From the NCBI RefSeq assembly GCF_028009165.1, contig NC_079244.1, forward strand, positions 4,092,001 through 4,156,000: DNA of 64,000 nucleotides, given 5' to 3'. A program made the translations under genes and the position numbers. Of this stretch, positions 1 to 11,911 are shown one piece after another. Below the pieces are notes generated by a model. That model did no database searches, was not told the origin of the DNA, and worked only from the letters and a program-made list of their open reading frames with translations. The stretch is from Akanthomyces muscarius (Eukaryota > Ascomycota > Sordariomycetes > Hypocreales > Cordycipitaceae). Each line of letters starts with the position of its first letter. Position 1 is the first letter of the stretch.

Positions 1-120
1 CAAGCGCCTGCCCGCTCCCGACGGAACCATGCCCATCGCCGTGCTCTCGGTATTGAATTCCCGGAACCCACATCCGGCATTGAGCCTCACCTGGGACTCT
101 CTTTCCAAGCCTACAGGTAG
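1..120 (+). CDS. Possible 3' end of a gene cut by the window edge
   Basis: The left edge may hold the end of a gene that begins outside the window. Frame 1 is open from base 1 to a TAG at 118-120 (39 residues, Arg-rich then a Pro/Glu-rich tail). Frame 2 is also open and its first 16 codons are strikingly GC3-rich, with a possible donor GTATTG at about 50, so an exon ending there is an alternative. No domain is recognisable in so short a piece. It could equally be non-coding. Confidence 0.2.
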   Translation, partial: QAPARSRRNHAHRRALGIEFPEPTSGIEPHLGLSFQAYR

Positions 121-3100
121 TCTGTGCCTCTCTTTCCAAACTTTTCTCCTCTGCGCCAATCTATTTTTACCGGGGACATCGGCCCTGTTCTCGCGCATGG
201 ACCCCGAAAACTCCGTTATCTTCGTGGAGCCGCCGAGATACCGTCCTGCTATCCGCAAATTGACCTGCATTCGGCCTGCATCCGTCCGATAAACCGCAAA
301 TAAGATACAGCAAGGAAATAAATGACGGGAAAAAAAAGTCCAAGCCGCATAATAACATAATTTTTCCTTGATATGGGCAGACAAAAATGGCGTGAGACTA
401 GCCTCCCGTCACCAAGAAGGGCGGCAAGCCACCATTTGCGCGGCCCTACTCCGGTCGTTCTCCGCCAACGTCGGAACCTGTGTCTCAAGCGCCGTAGATC
501 CGGTGTGCGAGAGCCTTTTTGGTGCAAGACACACGCAATTCGGACCTAAGCTGACTGTACTCTCGTAACCAAAACCAAAGTTTAGTTCATCCGTTTTTTT
601 TTTTTATCTTGCATTCGCCAAGCTGATGCTCTTCTTGCTTCAGAGGACGATGGCGTCAAAGAAAGGTGTTGGCCAACGGCGTGTCCCCCGGAGAGAGGAA
701 CCGAGAAGCAAAAGCTCCGACTGCATGTAACCCTCCCCTTATTTCACATCCAGGCACGCGTTGAGACACTGGTCTTGGATCAGAGCGACGTTGCGCAGCA
801 AGTGCCGTGTTGGAGACCCTAGAACGCGTTTTGCGCAGTTTGCCCACCACCATGGTTGCATGAAAGGTCTGAAGATCAAGGTCAACAGGTTTTGCCAGAT
901 GCTACAGTGTTTCGGAGGTTTTTCTAAGAATCCTACATCACACCGTTACTTGTTCCATTGTAGCGTTGGATGTACGCTGGATGACTTGCACAGCCAAGGT
1001 GAGACTGGTGGTCCCTATCGCTTCAAAGTTCTTTTGCCTTTCAATTTACCACGGCCAAAATCTCGATTTCCCCCAATGACACAAGCTTCGGCAAAGTACC
1101 GGGCCTCTTTTCCCCAGTTCCCATTCGTCAGATTTGTCGTCAGGCTTGAGGATCGACACGAACTTCAAACTGCGTAACCACAATTCCACGTCACGAGGGC
1201 CGGCTCCCATTCCGCCGGCTCCGCGCATCGTATTGCAGGGCATCGTGGCTGCATTGCCTACGACCGAGAGCAGATGGGTTCTTCTCTCTCTCGCACGCGC
1301 TCATACTACGCATTTATGCCAGCCCGCCGAAAAGTAACAAGAAGCCTTCATTCCGATCAGCCGGATGGTGTGCCTCTTGCACCCCGCGGCTCGCCTGGCA
1401 TTCCTGTCACATGGCGATCAAAGGTGAATACAACTCTTCAAGACATGAATAAAAAAACCTTTCTCCGCACCCGCCACCCACTGGCAGCCGGAGAAATTGA
1501 GCAGCCCGTCGTTATTGCTAGCTCACTCGCGGGAAACTCGACCACGCCGCCGCCGCCGACCATCGTCTTCTCGTCTTTCTTCATCTGCTTCCTCGTGCTG
1601 CCATGTAGCGTTTTGCGTGCCAATGAACTTGTAGATCAGCGGGTGAACCTCCTCCTTTTTCCGCCCTCGCCCTCGGCGTCTCCCATAGGCACGCAAGAGG
1701 CGGGGGGCGCATGCTTGCTACGACTACCAGTATATACAAGCTGATTACGCTGGTGGTAGCAGAGGTTGCGACGTGACGCCCACACGCGATAGCCCATCTG
1801 CAATCACCACAAAGAGTCAGTGCTGCGCGTGAACCTGAAGGCGTAGATAGTTGGTCCGGCTTGCACGGTTGAATGGATACGGCGCCAATCGCTACCCATT
1901 GTTAGTTTTATTATAAATGCGGTTTGTGCTGGCACACTGGTGTTCTGGCCTCGTGTGATCCCTCGCTGCAATGGCACTGTAACATGCTGCCAAAACACCG
2001 ACTAGTGCTGCAGCGCTGCCCCCTGTTCCCCCAAAAGTCAATTCGTACGAGAGCATGTGCATGTGGCAGCATCATCTTCAGCCCAATGCGACCCGTCTGT
2101 AAATTGTTGTGTCATTCTAAAGCCGCTGAGCGTGACTGAGGAGGTCGAGCTACGATGGACCATGCCATGCCTGTCGCACAGGGCTGCCTAATCGTGTTTG
2201 GTGGCGTCTCATGTGTTAGTGCTTCGAGTGAGAAATCTACTTTTGCTTGCCTACTTATTGATGGCTGGCGAAAGGCTGCACAAGTATCCGTTTCTATATG
2301 GCAATGAGTCTCTATTTTGCTGGCAAGAGGACAAAGCTGCCATGTAATATTCATGCACAATAGTGATGAAGGAGTGTCAGGTTGCGATTGATAAGATTCG
2401 GCATACCCTTGGACGTGGTTTCACTGTCATGCCATCTTCTTACATTTTTCTTTTTCTGCTTCACTTTGGCTCTCTTGTGTACTGGTAGGTCTTGTGCAAC
2501 TCGCAAGAACAGGACCCCCTGGTCGGTACGTGGATCCATCCGGCGGCCTGTTCACCAGAGTGTTGTGAAAAGGGCCGATCGTGGCGTATTAGATGTGATT
2601 TAACTCACCATCGCGAGTTGCAAATTAAACCATCTTTATGGTTGCCCGCAGAGGGATGGGCTGCGCCGCCGGTGGAACAGCCAATGGATCTACTGGTCAT
2701 TTCTTAGATGGCGACAGGGGGTAGCCGGATGGTGAATGGCTGGAAGAAAAGTGCGTGTCAACGTCTGTCTCTCCTTTGCAAATTACTCGGCACTTCAAAA
2801 ACTGAATAAAAGCTGCCCGCGCCAATTCAATGTTGCCTTGGCCGGCATCGAAATAAACCGGGTAGAGCGTTGTATTGTACCCAGAAAAATGGAAGGCCTC
2901 ATGGAAGTTGCCGTAGGCAGTCGTTGCACTCAGTACGTAATGAGCTGCAATAGGCGTCCGAATGGGGCAACTCCAGACAACTTGTGCGTCGGCTAAAGCT
3001 GGGGTAATGGACCAAAAGGCGCCGCCTCTCTGGGGCAAACAGGGCTTGGTACCCAAAAAAAAAAATCCAAGAAAAGAAAATAAGAGCGAGTACATTATCT

Positions 3101-3642
3101 GTGGAGATGACTCCGTTCGCGACGCAATGCAGGTCTCGCCGTCCGTGGTGACAAAGGCATTGTGTTGTTGTCAGAAAGCGACTCGGTCCGTTTCTCTTGC
3201 AGCGACTCGGGCAGGTGAAGAAAGGGCTGGCCCAAGGGGCTTCCTGGCAGCAGAGCCCCGTGGCCATGATCACTCTGGGCCGTCCGGGCCGAATTGCGTC
3301 GCTGCTGGGCTCGATCTGGGGGCCGCATGGGGATATTCGCGGCGGTATTGAGGGGGTGCTTGATTGGCCGTGGGTTCGGCGGGGGACGGGTCGGCGGTGC
3401 TGCGGCGGCTGAAAATGAGCAATGCCTACCAGTAGCCATCCACGCGGGGTTTCCTCAATCCAGAAACGCAGAGAAACAAAACGGGTCTGGCATTGTTGTT
3501 TGAGATGGATTGCAAAACACACAATGGGCCGATACAATGGTCATCTTGACCTGTGTCATTGTCTGTCTAGCAGGCGAGGCAGCTCACTGATCGATCCTAG
3601 ATTTGTTTGTCACGGCGGAAACGGTTGGTTCATGCCTACCTT

Positions 3643-3663
3643 CCTACCTACCTACCTACCTAA
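3643..3663 (+). repeat. TACC tandem repeat
   Basis: About five uninterrupted copies of the tetranucleotide ctac/tacc. This is a simple microsatellite in intergenic DNA and also an example of the TACCTA-type motif that recurs through the intergenic regions of this window. Confidence 0.85.
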
Positions 3664-3875
3664 CGACACCCCGAGTTCATGCCTGCTCTGCCGTGTGGGG
3701 TACAGAGTTTTGTTTTGGGTGGATGGCAGGCGCAGCGTTTGATGCAAATTGTTCAGACGAACGACGCCCGCGATGCGCGCGTCTGGCGAGATTTGTATAA
3801 TCAAGGGAAGCGAGCGATGTAGTGTACAGGAGGACTTTCGGCATCGCGGTCGGCAAGACATGATAGCTCAGATAT

Positions 3876-3893
3876 GGTACCTAGTACCTAGGC
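3876..3893. repeat. Paired TACCTAG intergenic motif
   Basis: Two consecutive copies of TACCTAG make a short partly palindromic block (GGTACCTAGTACCTAGGC). Similar blocks occur near 17471, 17669, 23639, 24246, 27580, 34818, 35262 and 39423, all outside the coding exons I could define. Function unknown. Confidence 0.6.
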
Positions 3894-4904
3894 AGCAAGC
3901 ACAAGGTAGAAGCAAACAGAGGTGCAAACACGCTGCCTATTAAGTTATCAGTCAGCAGTCGAGCACCTGCAAGACGACCGTCAACAGCACTGCCCTGGCA
4001 GCTGGCAGCTAAATTTAGCAGCCTGCCCAATCAGACATGTCAGTCTCAGGCACCAAAGGGAAGCCGCAAACCGCACTCGAGATGCCGCCCTTTTTCTCTT
4101 TTTTGTACAGTCGTCTTACGTTTGGAAACTTGCCTTATTTTTTTTTTTTTTCCATCACTTGCTAACTGCAACCCATCATCGCTCTAGCCCACTTCCGCAG
4201 TCTTCTACATCCCCGACTTCCTGTCAAACCAACACGCGCATTCGCCTTGTGAACGCTGGCCCGCCACGCCCGTTTCTGGTCCTCCCCAATCACATCATCC
4301 CGCTCAGTACCAGCTACAGCCAGCCAGCCTACCAGCATCGTCCCCTCTCGTAATCTCTCTCCACCCAGCCAGAACCTCCGCGCCACCGATCCGTCCTCTC
4401 AGCCCTTGATTTGTCTGGCAGTCGAAGCTCTTTCTACAGTTTCTCGTGGCGTATGCCGCACGATTACCCTCACCAACAAGAACAGAGTTCACCTCCCAGC
4501 CCGCGTCTCGCTCCGTCCCACCACCACCGCTTCGCTTTGCTTTCCTATCATTGTTTTCTTAGATGCAGTCAGTCTACGCACCCACGAGCACGCATTTTTG
4601 CTCTTCCTTTTCGGGCCGCCAGGCTTGTGGGACTGTCACCACACCCTGCCATCCAGCCAAAAGTTCCCCCGCCGTCGCCCGTCGCGCCGAGCTGCTGCGG
4701 CACACGCTGCACGTCGTATAGCCTCTTGTGAAGGCACTCTCCGGGTACGACCCCGTCCGTATACTACATTGTTTCTCGTACGGCCAATTTATTTTCTTAC
4801 CTTCTCTGACCCTGAACCCTGCGCCCGTCGTCGCTCACACCCCCCACGAGCCCGGAGCTCCTCATCCACCCCGCCATCCCGCAGCGGTTGCAGTTGTGGT
4901 GGTC

Positions 4905-5927
4905 ATGGATCCGGCCTCGGTCGCTCCTCGGTCTGATGCCGCCGAGTCGGACCATCCACCGGCCATCGCTACCGCTCACCTGGCCCGCTTCGAGTTCAGC
5001 GATGAGGGAACCAAGATCCTCATGGTCGAGTGGCAGCCGGACGCTGAGGTGGTAGAGGTTGACTCCACTGTTGATACACGAGATGCTGCGGCCGCCGCGC
5101 CGCATCCCGAATCCGGCGCCGTGGCGTCTACTCCGGAGAAGCCTCGAGATGGCCCCGGGCCCAACATGGATGCCGGTTGGGAGGTATCATGGCCGGGAAA
5201 GTCAACTCTGCTTCCCGCACGAGACGCAGATCAAGACGGCAGCAAGCGTCGAGTGTACTTTCTCCTGCCCGAGGATGTTCCTGTACCGCCGACCGTCACC
5301 ATCGCTCGTCGTGGCCGGTCCAGCCTGATATTGAAGCCGCTACCTGCCATATTTCCACCAGGCTTTGACGCGGAGCCTGGCTTGCGCGGTGTACTTCACA
5401 CATTATGGGCAAAGAAGCGTCTACGAGAACTAGATCACGAAATGGACGACGAGATGAGGACCAACTCCGAGAGTGTCGGACTTCAAATGGCCCATTCCGA
5501 AAAGGAATGGATTATTGAGACCTTTCTAACGCCGTCAGTCCCCAGCTTGACGCTGCCGCTTTCGCCAAGGTCTCCCATCACTGGCCGTCTTGGCGAGAAA
5601 CTCAAAGGATTGCGCTTGGCCACGTCGGCAGACGACCTGTTGCCCAGCCCAACCGGTAAGCCAGCCCTAACATGCGTATCAGATAGCAGCAGTTGACCAT
5701 TCATAGCCAATACGTTTATGGGAGCAAATGCTCCCTCGCTTACTTTGTCACCTGACGGAAATGATATTGCTGTCCCTTCCTTTGCGGCCATGTCACTCGA
5801 TGCCGTTGCCCGGGCCGACTTGCCCACCGCCAAAGGCGATCAGGCAGATACAGAAGACGAGCTTTTTGCCTTGCCCATCAGCCCGCGAAGTCCAGATATG
5901 AAGAGAAGTCGCTTTGGCGTCTTCTAG
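4905..5927 (+). CDS. Unrecognised protein of conserved-fungal type, 323 aa
   Basis: Two exons, 4905-5655 and 5707-5927, joined across a 51-nt intron (GTAAGC..CATAG) that keeps the frame. The start is the ATG after the C/T-rich leader; an open frame continues upstream to 4728 but looks like leader. The protein is soluble, with no signal peptide or membrane segment. An acidic, Ala/Pro-rich N-terminus precedes an ordered-looking core (about 95-230) with motifs WEVSWPGKSTLLPARD, RRVYFLLPEDV and HTLWAKKRLRELD. The C-terminus carries two similar Ser-Pro motifs (LPLSPRSP and LPISPRSP), which look like proline-directed kinase targets. I do not recognise a named domain, so function is unknown. It converges on the Vps37-type gene downstream. 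Confidence 0.8.
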
Positions 5928-6382
5928 CCGTCTCTCTTACGCCAACAGGCTGGCTGCGGCACGGCCCCAGCTCGACAGATAATGATTTCTCATGATAAGC
6001 GTTACTTTTATTTAGCTTCTCGTGCTCTCGGCAAAGGATTCGCCAGCCTTTTGCTTTCGGACGAGGAGCAGCGTCTCTTGCTCCCTTGCGAGGACGTGCC
6101 AAAACGTTTGATAGTTGCTTCGCAGTGTGCAGGCCTGAGTGAAACGAAAGGTATGTTAATGCGTGGAAGGTGTCAAAAAAGTAGGGACGAGGTAAAGAAA
6201 ATGTAAAGTTGATATACTGATTCTTTGGGTATTGAATATAAAGAAAAGAATACAAGTAGATGCCGCTGCCATAATATGTACACAGTTTCGCAGATACTAG
6301 AATTATTTACCTGCAAGATACCCAGCACAAGCCGTGAATACCAACATCCGCTCTTTCCCCGGTCTCAGCGCGTTGATACCTT
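5928..6382. other. Convergent 3' UTR interval
   Basis: About 455 bp between two convergent genes. It is AT-richer than the flanks, with TTTATT and AATATAA-like stretches suitable for polyadenylation in both directions. No gene seen. Confidence 0.6.
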
Positions 6383-7298
6383 TCATCTCCAACCTCCAAC
6401 GCGTCCCTCGTCCCACCGTTCCTTTCTCTCCTGTCTTTGATAGTACAGCACCTTCGCCTCTCGATACCCCTTGACCCACTCGGCCACCTCTCTCTCCGTC
6501 AGCAGCTCCCCTCCTCCTCCACCGCTGCCGCCCGCCTCCCTCCCGCCGTCCAGGAAGCTGTCCTCCATGGCCTGGCACACCTGGGCCTGCTCCTGCACGC
6601 CGTGCGCGAGGGCCTGGTACAGCGCGGCGGGCGAGAAGGGCGCCAGCGCGTGGTCCATGTCCGACTGCCGCTGGCGCCACTGCCGCTCCAGCGCGTGCGT
6701 CGAGAGCAGCTGCGCCTGCGTGGCGGACCGCGCGCCCGCGAGCCGGGTGCCCTGCGCCGACAGCTGCGCCGCCAGCTCCGCGTTGGACGCGAGCGCCGCC
6801 GAGAGCGCCGCGTGCGAGGCCGCCAGCGAGGGGTGCGCGGCGGCGGGCGCGTGCGTGAGCGACTGCAGCAGCGACGGGCTGGCGAGGATGGCGGCCAGGT
6901 CTTGGATTCTAAACGCCAGGAAAACGAAATAGTTAGTACTGAATCTCGTAAGAACGGAATTGTAAAGGAAGCAAGGGAGAATCAAGAACGCACGGTTTGT
7001 CTTGCAGTGTCTCGGGCAGCCAGCCCTCGCCCGGGTCGGGCATCGGCTGCGGCACCTCTAGCTGCTGTTGCGCGGCGCTGCCGCCCACCTGGCCCTCTGC
7101 GTCCATTGTCTGCACCTGCTGCAGCTGCGACGGCTCGTAGGTGCTGTAGCTGCTGTATCCTGGGTGCTGCGGCGGCGGCGGCGGAGGCACGGAGCTGCTG
7201 CTCGTGCCGGGCGTGGTCATGCGACTCGCCTCGTGGCTGCCTGGTTTCGGCGGCGGCGCGGGCGGCGTGGCGCTCTGATCCGGGTGGTATCCGGACAT
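6383..7298 (-). CDS. Mod(r)/Vps37-type ESCRT-I subunit, 276 aa
   Basis: Minus strand, exons 6994-7298 and 6383-6908. The 85-nt intron has donor GTGCGT and acceptor TTTAG and splits a Pro codon. The start chosen is MSGYHPDQ; an in-frame upstream ATG exists but adds unlikely sequence. The N-terminal ~80 residues are Pro/Gln/Ser-rich and disordered (PPAPPPKPG, VPPPPPPQ). The C-terminal half is Ala/Leu/Gln-rich and helical, with heptad-like stretches, and ends with EVAEWVKGYREAKVLYYQRQERKERW. This long coiled coil with a terminal W..GYREAK..YY..R.E.KERW pattern is typical of the modifier-of-rudimentary domain of Vps37. In that family it links ESCRT-I subunits at endosomes for sorting ubiquitinated cargo. 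The Vps37 assignment is by pattern; a Gly tract lies near residue 240. Confidence 0.75.
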
Positions 7299-8138
7299 GT
7301 TGTATATTCTCTGTCGTCTCCTCCTCTTTGTCTGCTTTGTCTGCTTTTGTGTTGCTGTGATGTCACGGAAAAGCGTGGGCTGTGAAAGTGGGCGGGAGGT
7401 GATGAGGTGTTGAATGAAGAGGCCTCTGTTTGAAGCTTCGACGTTCGAGGTCGGCACGGCGGCCTTGGCGCGCGTGGGGCTTGCCCCGGAGGCCGAGTGC
7501 AGTGACGTGCGCAACACCAGAGTGAACTTGTACTGCTCCATACGCTCAGGGCTGGAATTTGTGGGAGGATATTTCATGCCACTACCTGTCATATAATTAT
7601 TTGTCTTGGTATGAGAAATGGCAAATCTTTACTGAGAAATATCATAAGCTGGTCATGGCAGTGCGATGAGAAGTACGTGGTCGTAATCCCGACTGGTAAC
7701 AGTGCTTTAGCGTGTAAGTGCGACCTGTCCTCGAAGTAGAAGCTTTAAATGGATAATAGTCTACAGCTATTGACTGATGCACCTCGTTGAAGCCACCCGT
7801 TTATAGATAAGAGGGGCGCAATGGAGAATATCGGGATAGTTTACCTCGACTGGTAAACGCATAGCACATGTTCCCCGTCTGCGCGCCCTACGGCGGTACA
7901 TGACGCCTCAAGCGAATAGCCTTTGGCGGAAACAATCTGCGCCCAGCTACCCCACGCTGAAAGCCGGCCGGGCACCGGACTCGGCGCTCGGCATGTCTCT
8001 TGTCAATCCGTCAACTTACAAAGCCCAATGTCCTGGATTATTGCTGGCTTTTTACACAACATCCATCCATTCGTTCTTGCAGCTTTCGCTGTTTCGATCT
8101 GAGCAAAACTGAGGCTCCCCGCTACCATCCTCTTCACA
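7299..8138. other. Divergent intergenic region
   Basis: About 840 bp between the divergent Mod(r) and amine oxidase genes, presumably holding both promoters. The stretch 7299-7600 is GC-rich and open on the minus strand, continuous with the Mod(r) frame; I treat it as leader. From 7600 to 7900 it is AT-rich with no coding signal. Confidence 0.5.
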
Positions 8139-10282
8139 ATGGCCGCCGCCTCCCCTCACCCATTCGACCCTCTGACGCCCGAGGAAATTTCCAGGGTATG
8201 AGCACCATCCATATCAAGACCTCACACGCTGACATTTATTTAGGCATCAAAGATTGTCAAGCCGCACTTTGGCAGCCAAGTGCCCAACTTTCGTGTTGTC
8301 ACGCTACTCGAGCCCTCCAAAAAGCAGATGATTCCGTATCTGGAGGCGGAACATGGAGGACAGCCTTTGGGTAAAGCTCCGGATCGATGTGCTCGAATCG
8401 AAGTCATTGTCAAGGGAAGCCGCGGAGAAAACCAGCTGTTTGAGCTCATTGTGGACCTTGGCAGCGACAGAGTCGTTCACAAGCAACACCAGAACGGCAA
8501 GCATTCTTACATTGACTCGGATTACATGCAGGCGGTTGAAAGGGCATGCCTCGCGGATAAGAATATCCAAGCAGAGATTGGCACCCTCAAGTTGCCGCCC
8601 GAGGCGACTGTTGTCGTTGAGTCCTGGGCGTATGCCACGGACGGCCTGAATGACATGACTGAACGACTGACCATGGTGAGCAGATTGAGCAGACAATTCG
8701 GAAATTGGCATATTAATCAAAGCTTCAGTGCTGGTTTTACATGCGACTTTTGAACAACCCAGATGCAAATTACTACGCCTATCCTCTCGACCTTTGTGCT
8801 GAAGTCTCAGAGACTCTACAAGTCACAAAGACGTACCGCCTGCCAACCAAGCCGAGCGAGAGAGTCAACCAAGGAAAAAAGCCGTACGATCGCCGCAAAG
8901 TGCATTCCACAGTCACAAGCGAGTATCATCCTGATCTACGCCCAAGCCCAAGGACCACCACTAAGCCGTACCAAGTCGTCCAGCCGGACGGCCCCTCGTT
9001 CCAGGTGGAGGGCAACCACCTCGCATGGGAGAAATGGAGCTTTCGCATTGGCTTCAACTACCGCGAGGGCCTGACGTTGCATGACATTCGCTATGACGGC
9101 CGCAGCCTCTTCTACCGCCTGTCTCTGAGCGAAATGTTCGTTCCGTACGGCGATCCTCGCGAGCCATTTGCCCGCAAAGCCGCCTTTGACCTTGGCAACG
9201 ACGGCGCAGGCATCAATGCCAACAATCTCCAGCTTGGGTGCGATTGCCTCGGCAACATCAAGTACTTTGACGCTCATCATAACATGCCCTCCGGCGAGCC
9301 CCTGAAGCTACCAAATGTGGTCTGCTGCCACGAGCAGGACGACGGCATCTTGTGGAAGCACACCAACTTCCGGACCAAGAGCCCCGTCGTGGCGCGCTCG
9401 CGCATCCTGGTGCTGCAGACCATCATCACGGTCAGCAACTACGAATACATTTTCGCATGGCACTTTGGGCAGGATGCGTCCATCTTGTACGAAATCCGAG
9501 CCACAGGTATTCTCTCCACTGTTCCCACGGACATTGACGTCGAGGAAAGGATTCCCTACGGCACTGTCGTGGCACCAGGTGTCTTGGCCCCCTACCACCA
9601 GCATCTGTTCAGCTTGCGCATCGATCCTGCGATTGACGGCCACAAAAACTCCCTCGTTGTTGAAGAGTCCTCTGCACTTCCCTTCAACGACCCGTCCGTG
9701 CACAACCCATTCGGCATCGGGTACATCACTGAGCAAAAGATTATCGAGGAAGAAGGCGGTTTCGATCTCGACTTTACAAAGAACCGCACCTTTAAATTCG
9801 TCAACGAAAACAAAATCAACCCCATCACGGGCACCCCCGTCGGATTCAAGCTTACGCCGTTTTACAGCCAGAAGCTGCTGTCCCACCCGTCGTCGTTCCA
9901 CGCCAAGCGCTCCGAGTTTGGCGACCACGCCGTCTGGGTCACCCGCCACCAGGATGGTGACCACTTTCCGGCGGGCAAGTACACCATGCAGTCGATGGGC
10001 GGTGATGGTCTGGCGTCCGCCATCGCCAGGCGTAAGGAAACGGGCACCGCAGAGTCCATCCGCGACCAAGATATTGTCGTCTGGCACACGTTTGGGTCGA
10101 CGCATAACCCGCGTATTGAGGACTGGCCGGTGATGCCAAGCGAGAAGCTGACGGTTGGACTGAAGCCAGTCAACTTTTTCTCTGGAAACCCCGGTCTAGA
10201 TGTTGCTCCGTCGACGCAGGAGGCGAATAAGAGCGTCTTGTATACGGGAGACGAAACCGAAGGAGCATGCTGCACAGTTTAA
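8139..10282 (+). CDS. Copper-containing primary amine oxidase, 680 aa
   Basis: Three exons: 8139-8195, 8244-8675 and 8729-10282; introns of 48 and 53 nt. The enzyme oxidatively deaminates primary amines to aldehydes with release of ammonia and hydrogen peroxide, using copper and a topaquinone made from its own tyrosine. The TPQ motif is TVSNYEY with Tyr401 as precursor. Asp317 (AFDLGNDGAG) sits 84 residues earlier, matching the catalytic-base spacing of known enzymes. Copper ligands are His453 and His455 (YHQHLF) and His622 (THNPRIEDWPVMP). N-terminal N2/N3-like domains occupy roughly residues 1-220. There is no signal peptide; the last residues are GACCTV, not a clear peroxisomal signal. Length is normal for fungal members. 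Substrate preference cannot be read from sequence. Confidence 0.96.
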
Positions 10283-10808
10283 CCCCGAAATTTTGCAAGC
10301 GTGAAAGCATTTCTTCTTTTTTTTCCCCAAGCTAGAAGAAATAATTAACAGCAATACACTGTTCTATTCAGTTTTGACTTGGGTCCTTGGTACTGGAACA
10401 GGAAGTGGGCAGGTGCTAGACCTAAGAGGAATAGGGCGGGCCACGGGCGATAAGAAACAACACTTTTTTCTCGACATATGGGTTTACAAGCTGCTGCGGG
10501 AGATGACTCAATGGAAATACACAATTGTTTAGCTCCTTGAATGAAAATGAGAGAGAGGCGGGTGTTGAAAGGTCCCCCATGTTAGTGTCAAAATCGCAAC
10601 CCCGCACTGAATCAGGCAGGCGGTGGCATTCAAGCAGCTACAGAGAGCAAAGGCAAGCTCCGAAGCGGCAAAATAAGCCTGTTTCTAGAAGATCCCACCC
10701 CTCCAACACCGCGAACTTTCGACCAACCATCGACAGTTGCCGGGTGCCGCAAAAGCTTCGACTGTGCACTTTACAGGCAGCGTATCTCTACAATAATAAT
10801 CACACACA
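10283..10808. other. Intergenic region, no gene seen
   Basis: 526 bp holding the amine oxidase 3' end (T-rich at 10315) and the promoter of the CHORD gene. No coding signal on either strand. Confidence 0.6.
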
Positions 10809-11911
10809 ATGGCGGAAAAGTGTGTGCACCAGGGCTGTGGCAAGCTCTTCACAGACGCCACTGAAGAGTGCAAATACCACCCGGGGCCGCCCATCTTCCA
10901 CGAGGGGCAGAAAGGTAAGCTACAGGCTTGCGACGCGTCGGATATTTTTAGGGAATACGGGAGACACGGAAGCTAATTGTGTCCAAAGGATGGAAGTGCT
11001 GCAAGCCTCGCGTTCTCACATTTGACGAGTTCATGACCATTCCTCCATGCACAGTCGGCGTGCACTCGACGACGGACAAGCCGCCCGAGGTGGAGGAGAA
11101 GCCCAAGGAAGACGACGCCATGCTGACCAAGAAGATTGCCGAGCTGACAGCCGGCCCGCGCCGCACGCCCATCCAGGCCGCCCAAGCCCAGGCCGCGCCG
11201 ACGCCGCCGCCGCCGCCGCCCGAGTCCGAAGACGATGACCCGAGCCTCGAGATCGCCGACGGCGCGACCTGCCGCCGCCGCACGTGCGGGCAGCAGTACA
11301 AGAAGGCCGCCACGCGCGACGGCGAGTCGTGCGTGCACCACCCGGGCGTGCCCATCTTCCACGAAGGCAGCAAGGGCTACAGCTGCTGCAAGCGGCGCGT
11401 GCTCGAGTTTGACCAGTTTATGAAGATTGAGGGCTGCACGACCAAGGACCGCCACCTGTTCATCGGCAGCGGCAAGAAGAGCAAGGGCAGCGCAAGCGGC
11501 GAGGAGAAGCTGGAGACTGTCAGGTAAGGCAGGGGGTGTAACACGCGCAGCGAGTTTTGCTGAAGTTGCGGGCTAACACGCAGGGTGCACAGACACGACT
11601 TTTATCAAACCCCAGCGAGCGTGATTGCGTCCTTTTTCCTCAAAAAGATCAACAAAGAGACGGCCAAGGTCGAGTTCAAGGACAAGGCGCTCTCGCTGGA
11701 CCTCGTCACCACCGACGCGCCGCCCAAGCGCTACACGGCCGAGGTGCCGCTCTACGGCGCCATTGACACTCAAAAGTCGACGCACAAAATCCTGGGCACC
11801 AAGCTCGAGGTGAATCTCGTCAAGGCGGACGGCGCATCGTGGCCGGTGCTCCGCGGCGACGAGGCTTTGACGGGCCAGATTTTGCAGATTGGCAGAGCTG
11901 GCCGAGCGTAA
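10809..11911 (+). CDS. CHORD- and CS-domain Hsp90 co-chaperone, 322 aa
   Basis: Three exons: 10809-10914, 10989-11523 and 11584-11911; both introns (74 and 60 nt) preserve frame. CHORD1 (residues 5-66) starts CVHQGCGKLF and contains YHPGPPIFHEG and GWKCC; CHORD2 (about 130-192) repeats the pattern with CRRRTCGQQY, HHPGVPIFHEG and GYSCC. The regularly spaced Cys/His residues are those that bind two zincs per CHORD. A Pro-rich acidic linker (PTPPPPPPESEDDD) separates them. The last ~105 residues form a CS (p23-like) domain beginning HDFYQTPASV. Family members (RAR1/CHP1/morgana) bind Hsp90 and cooperate with Sgt1 in protein-complex assembly. As in animals, the fungal protein carries the CS domain that plant RAR1 lacks. 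Confidence 0.93.

Larger units (their letters stand above)
121..4904. other. Long intergenic region with no convincing gene
   Basis: About 4.8 kb in which reading frames are short, overlap on both strands and have no family resemblance or sensible splice structure. It contains homopolymer T/A runs (about 595, 3055, 4140), a TACC tandem repeat near 3643 and a TACCTAG motif pair near 3876. From about 4150 to 4904 the plus strand becomes C/T-rich, as expected for the promoter and leader of the gene starting at 4905. Confidence 0.6.

Noticed and set aside
2899..3537. 212-codon minus-strand frame near the left end
   Set aside because: Cys/Pro/Arg-rich chance translation spanning an A-run; no family resemblance.
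6437..7360. 307-codon plus-strand frame opposite the Mod(r) gene
   Set aside because: Arg/Ala/Gly-rich antisense translation of a GC-rich coding sequence; no domain, and the minus-strand gene has proper splice sites.
9308..10105. 265-codon open frame on the minus strand inside the amine oxidase gene
   Set aside because: It is antisense to a gene with intact catalytic and copper motifs; its length comes from the GC3-rich codon use of the real gene.
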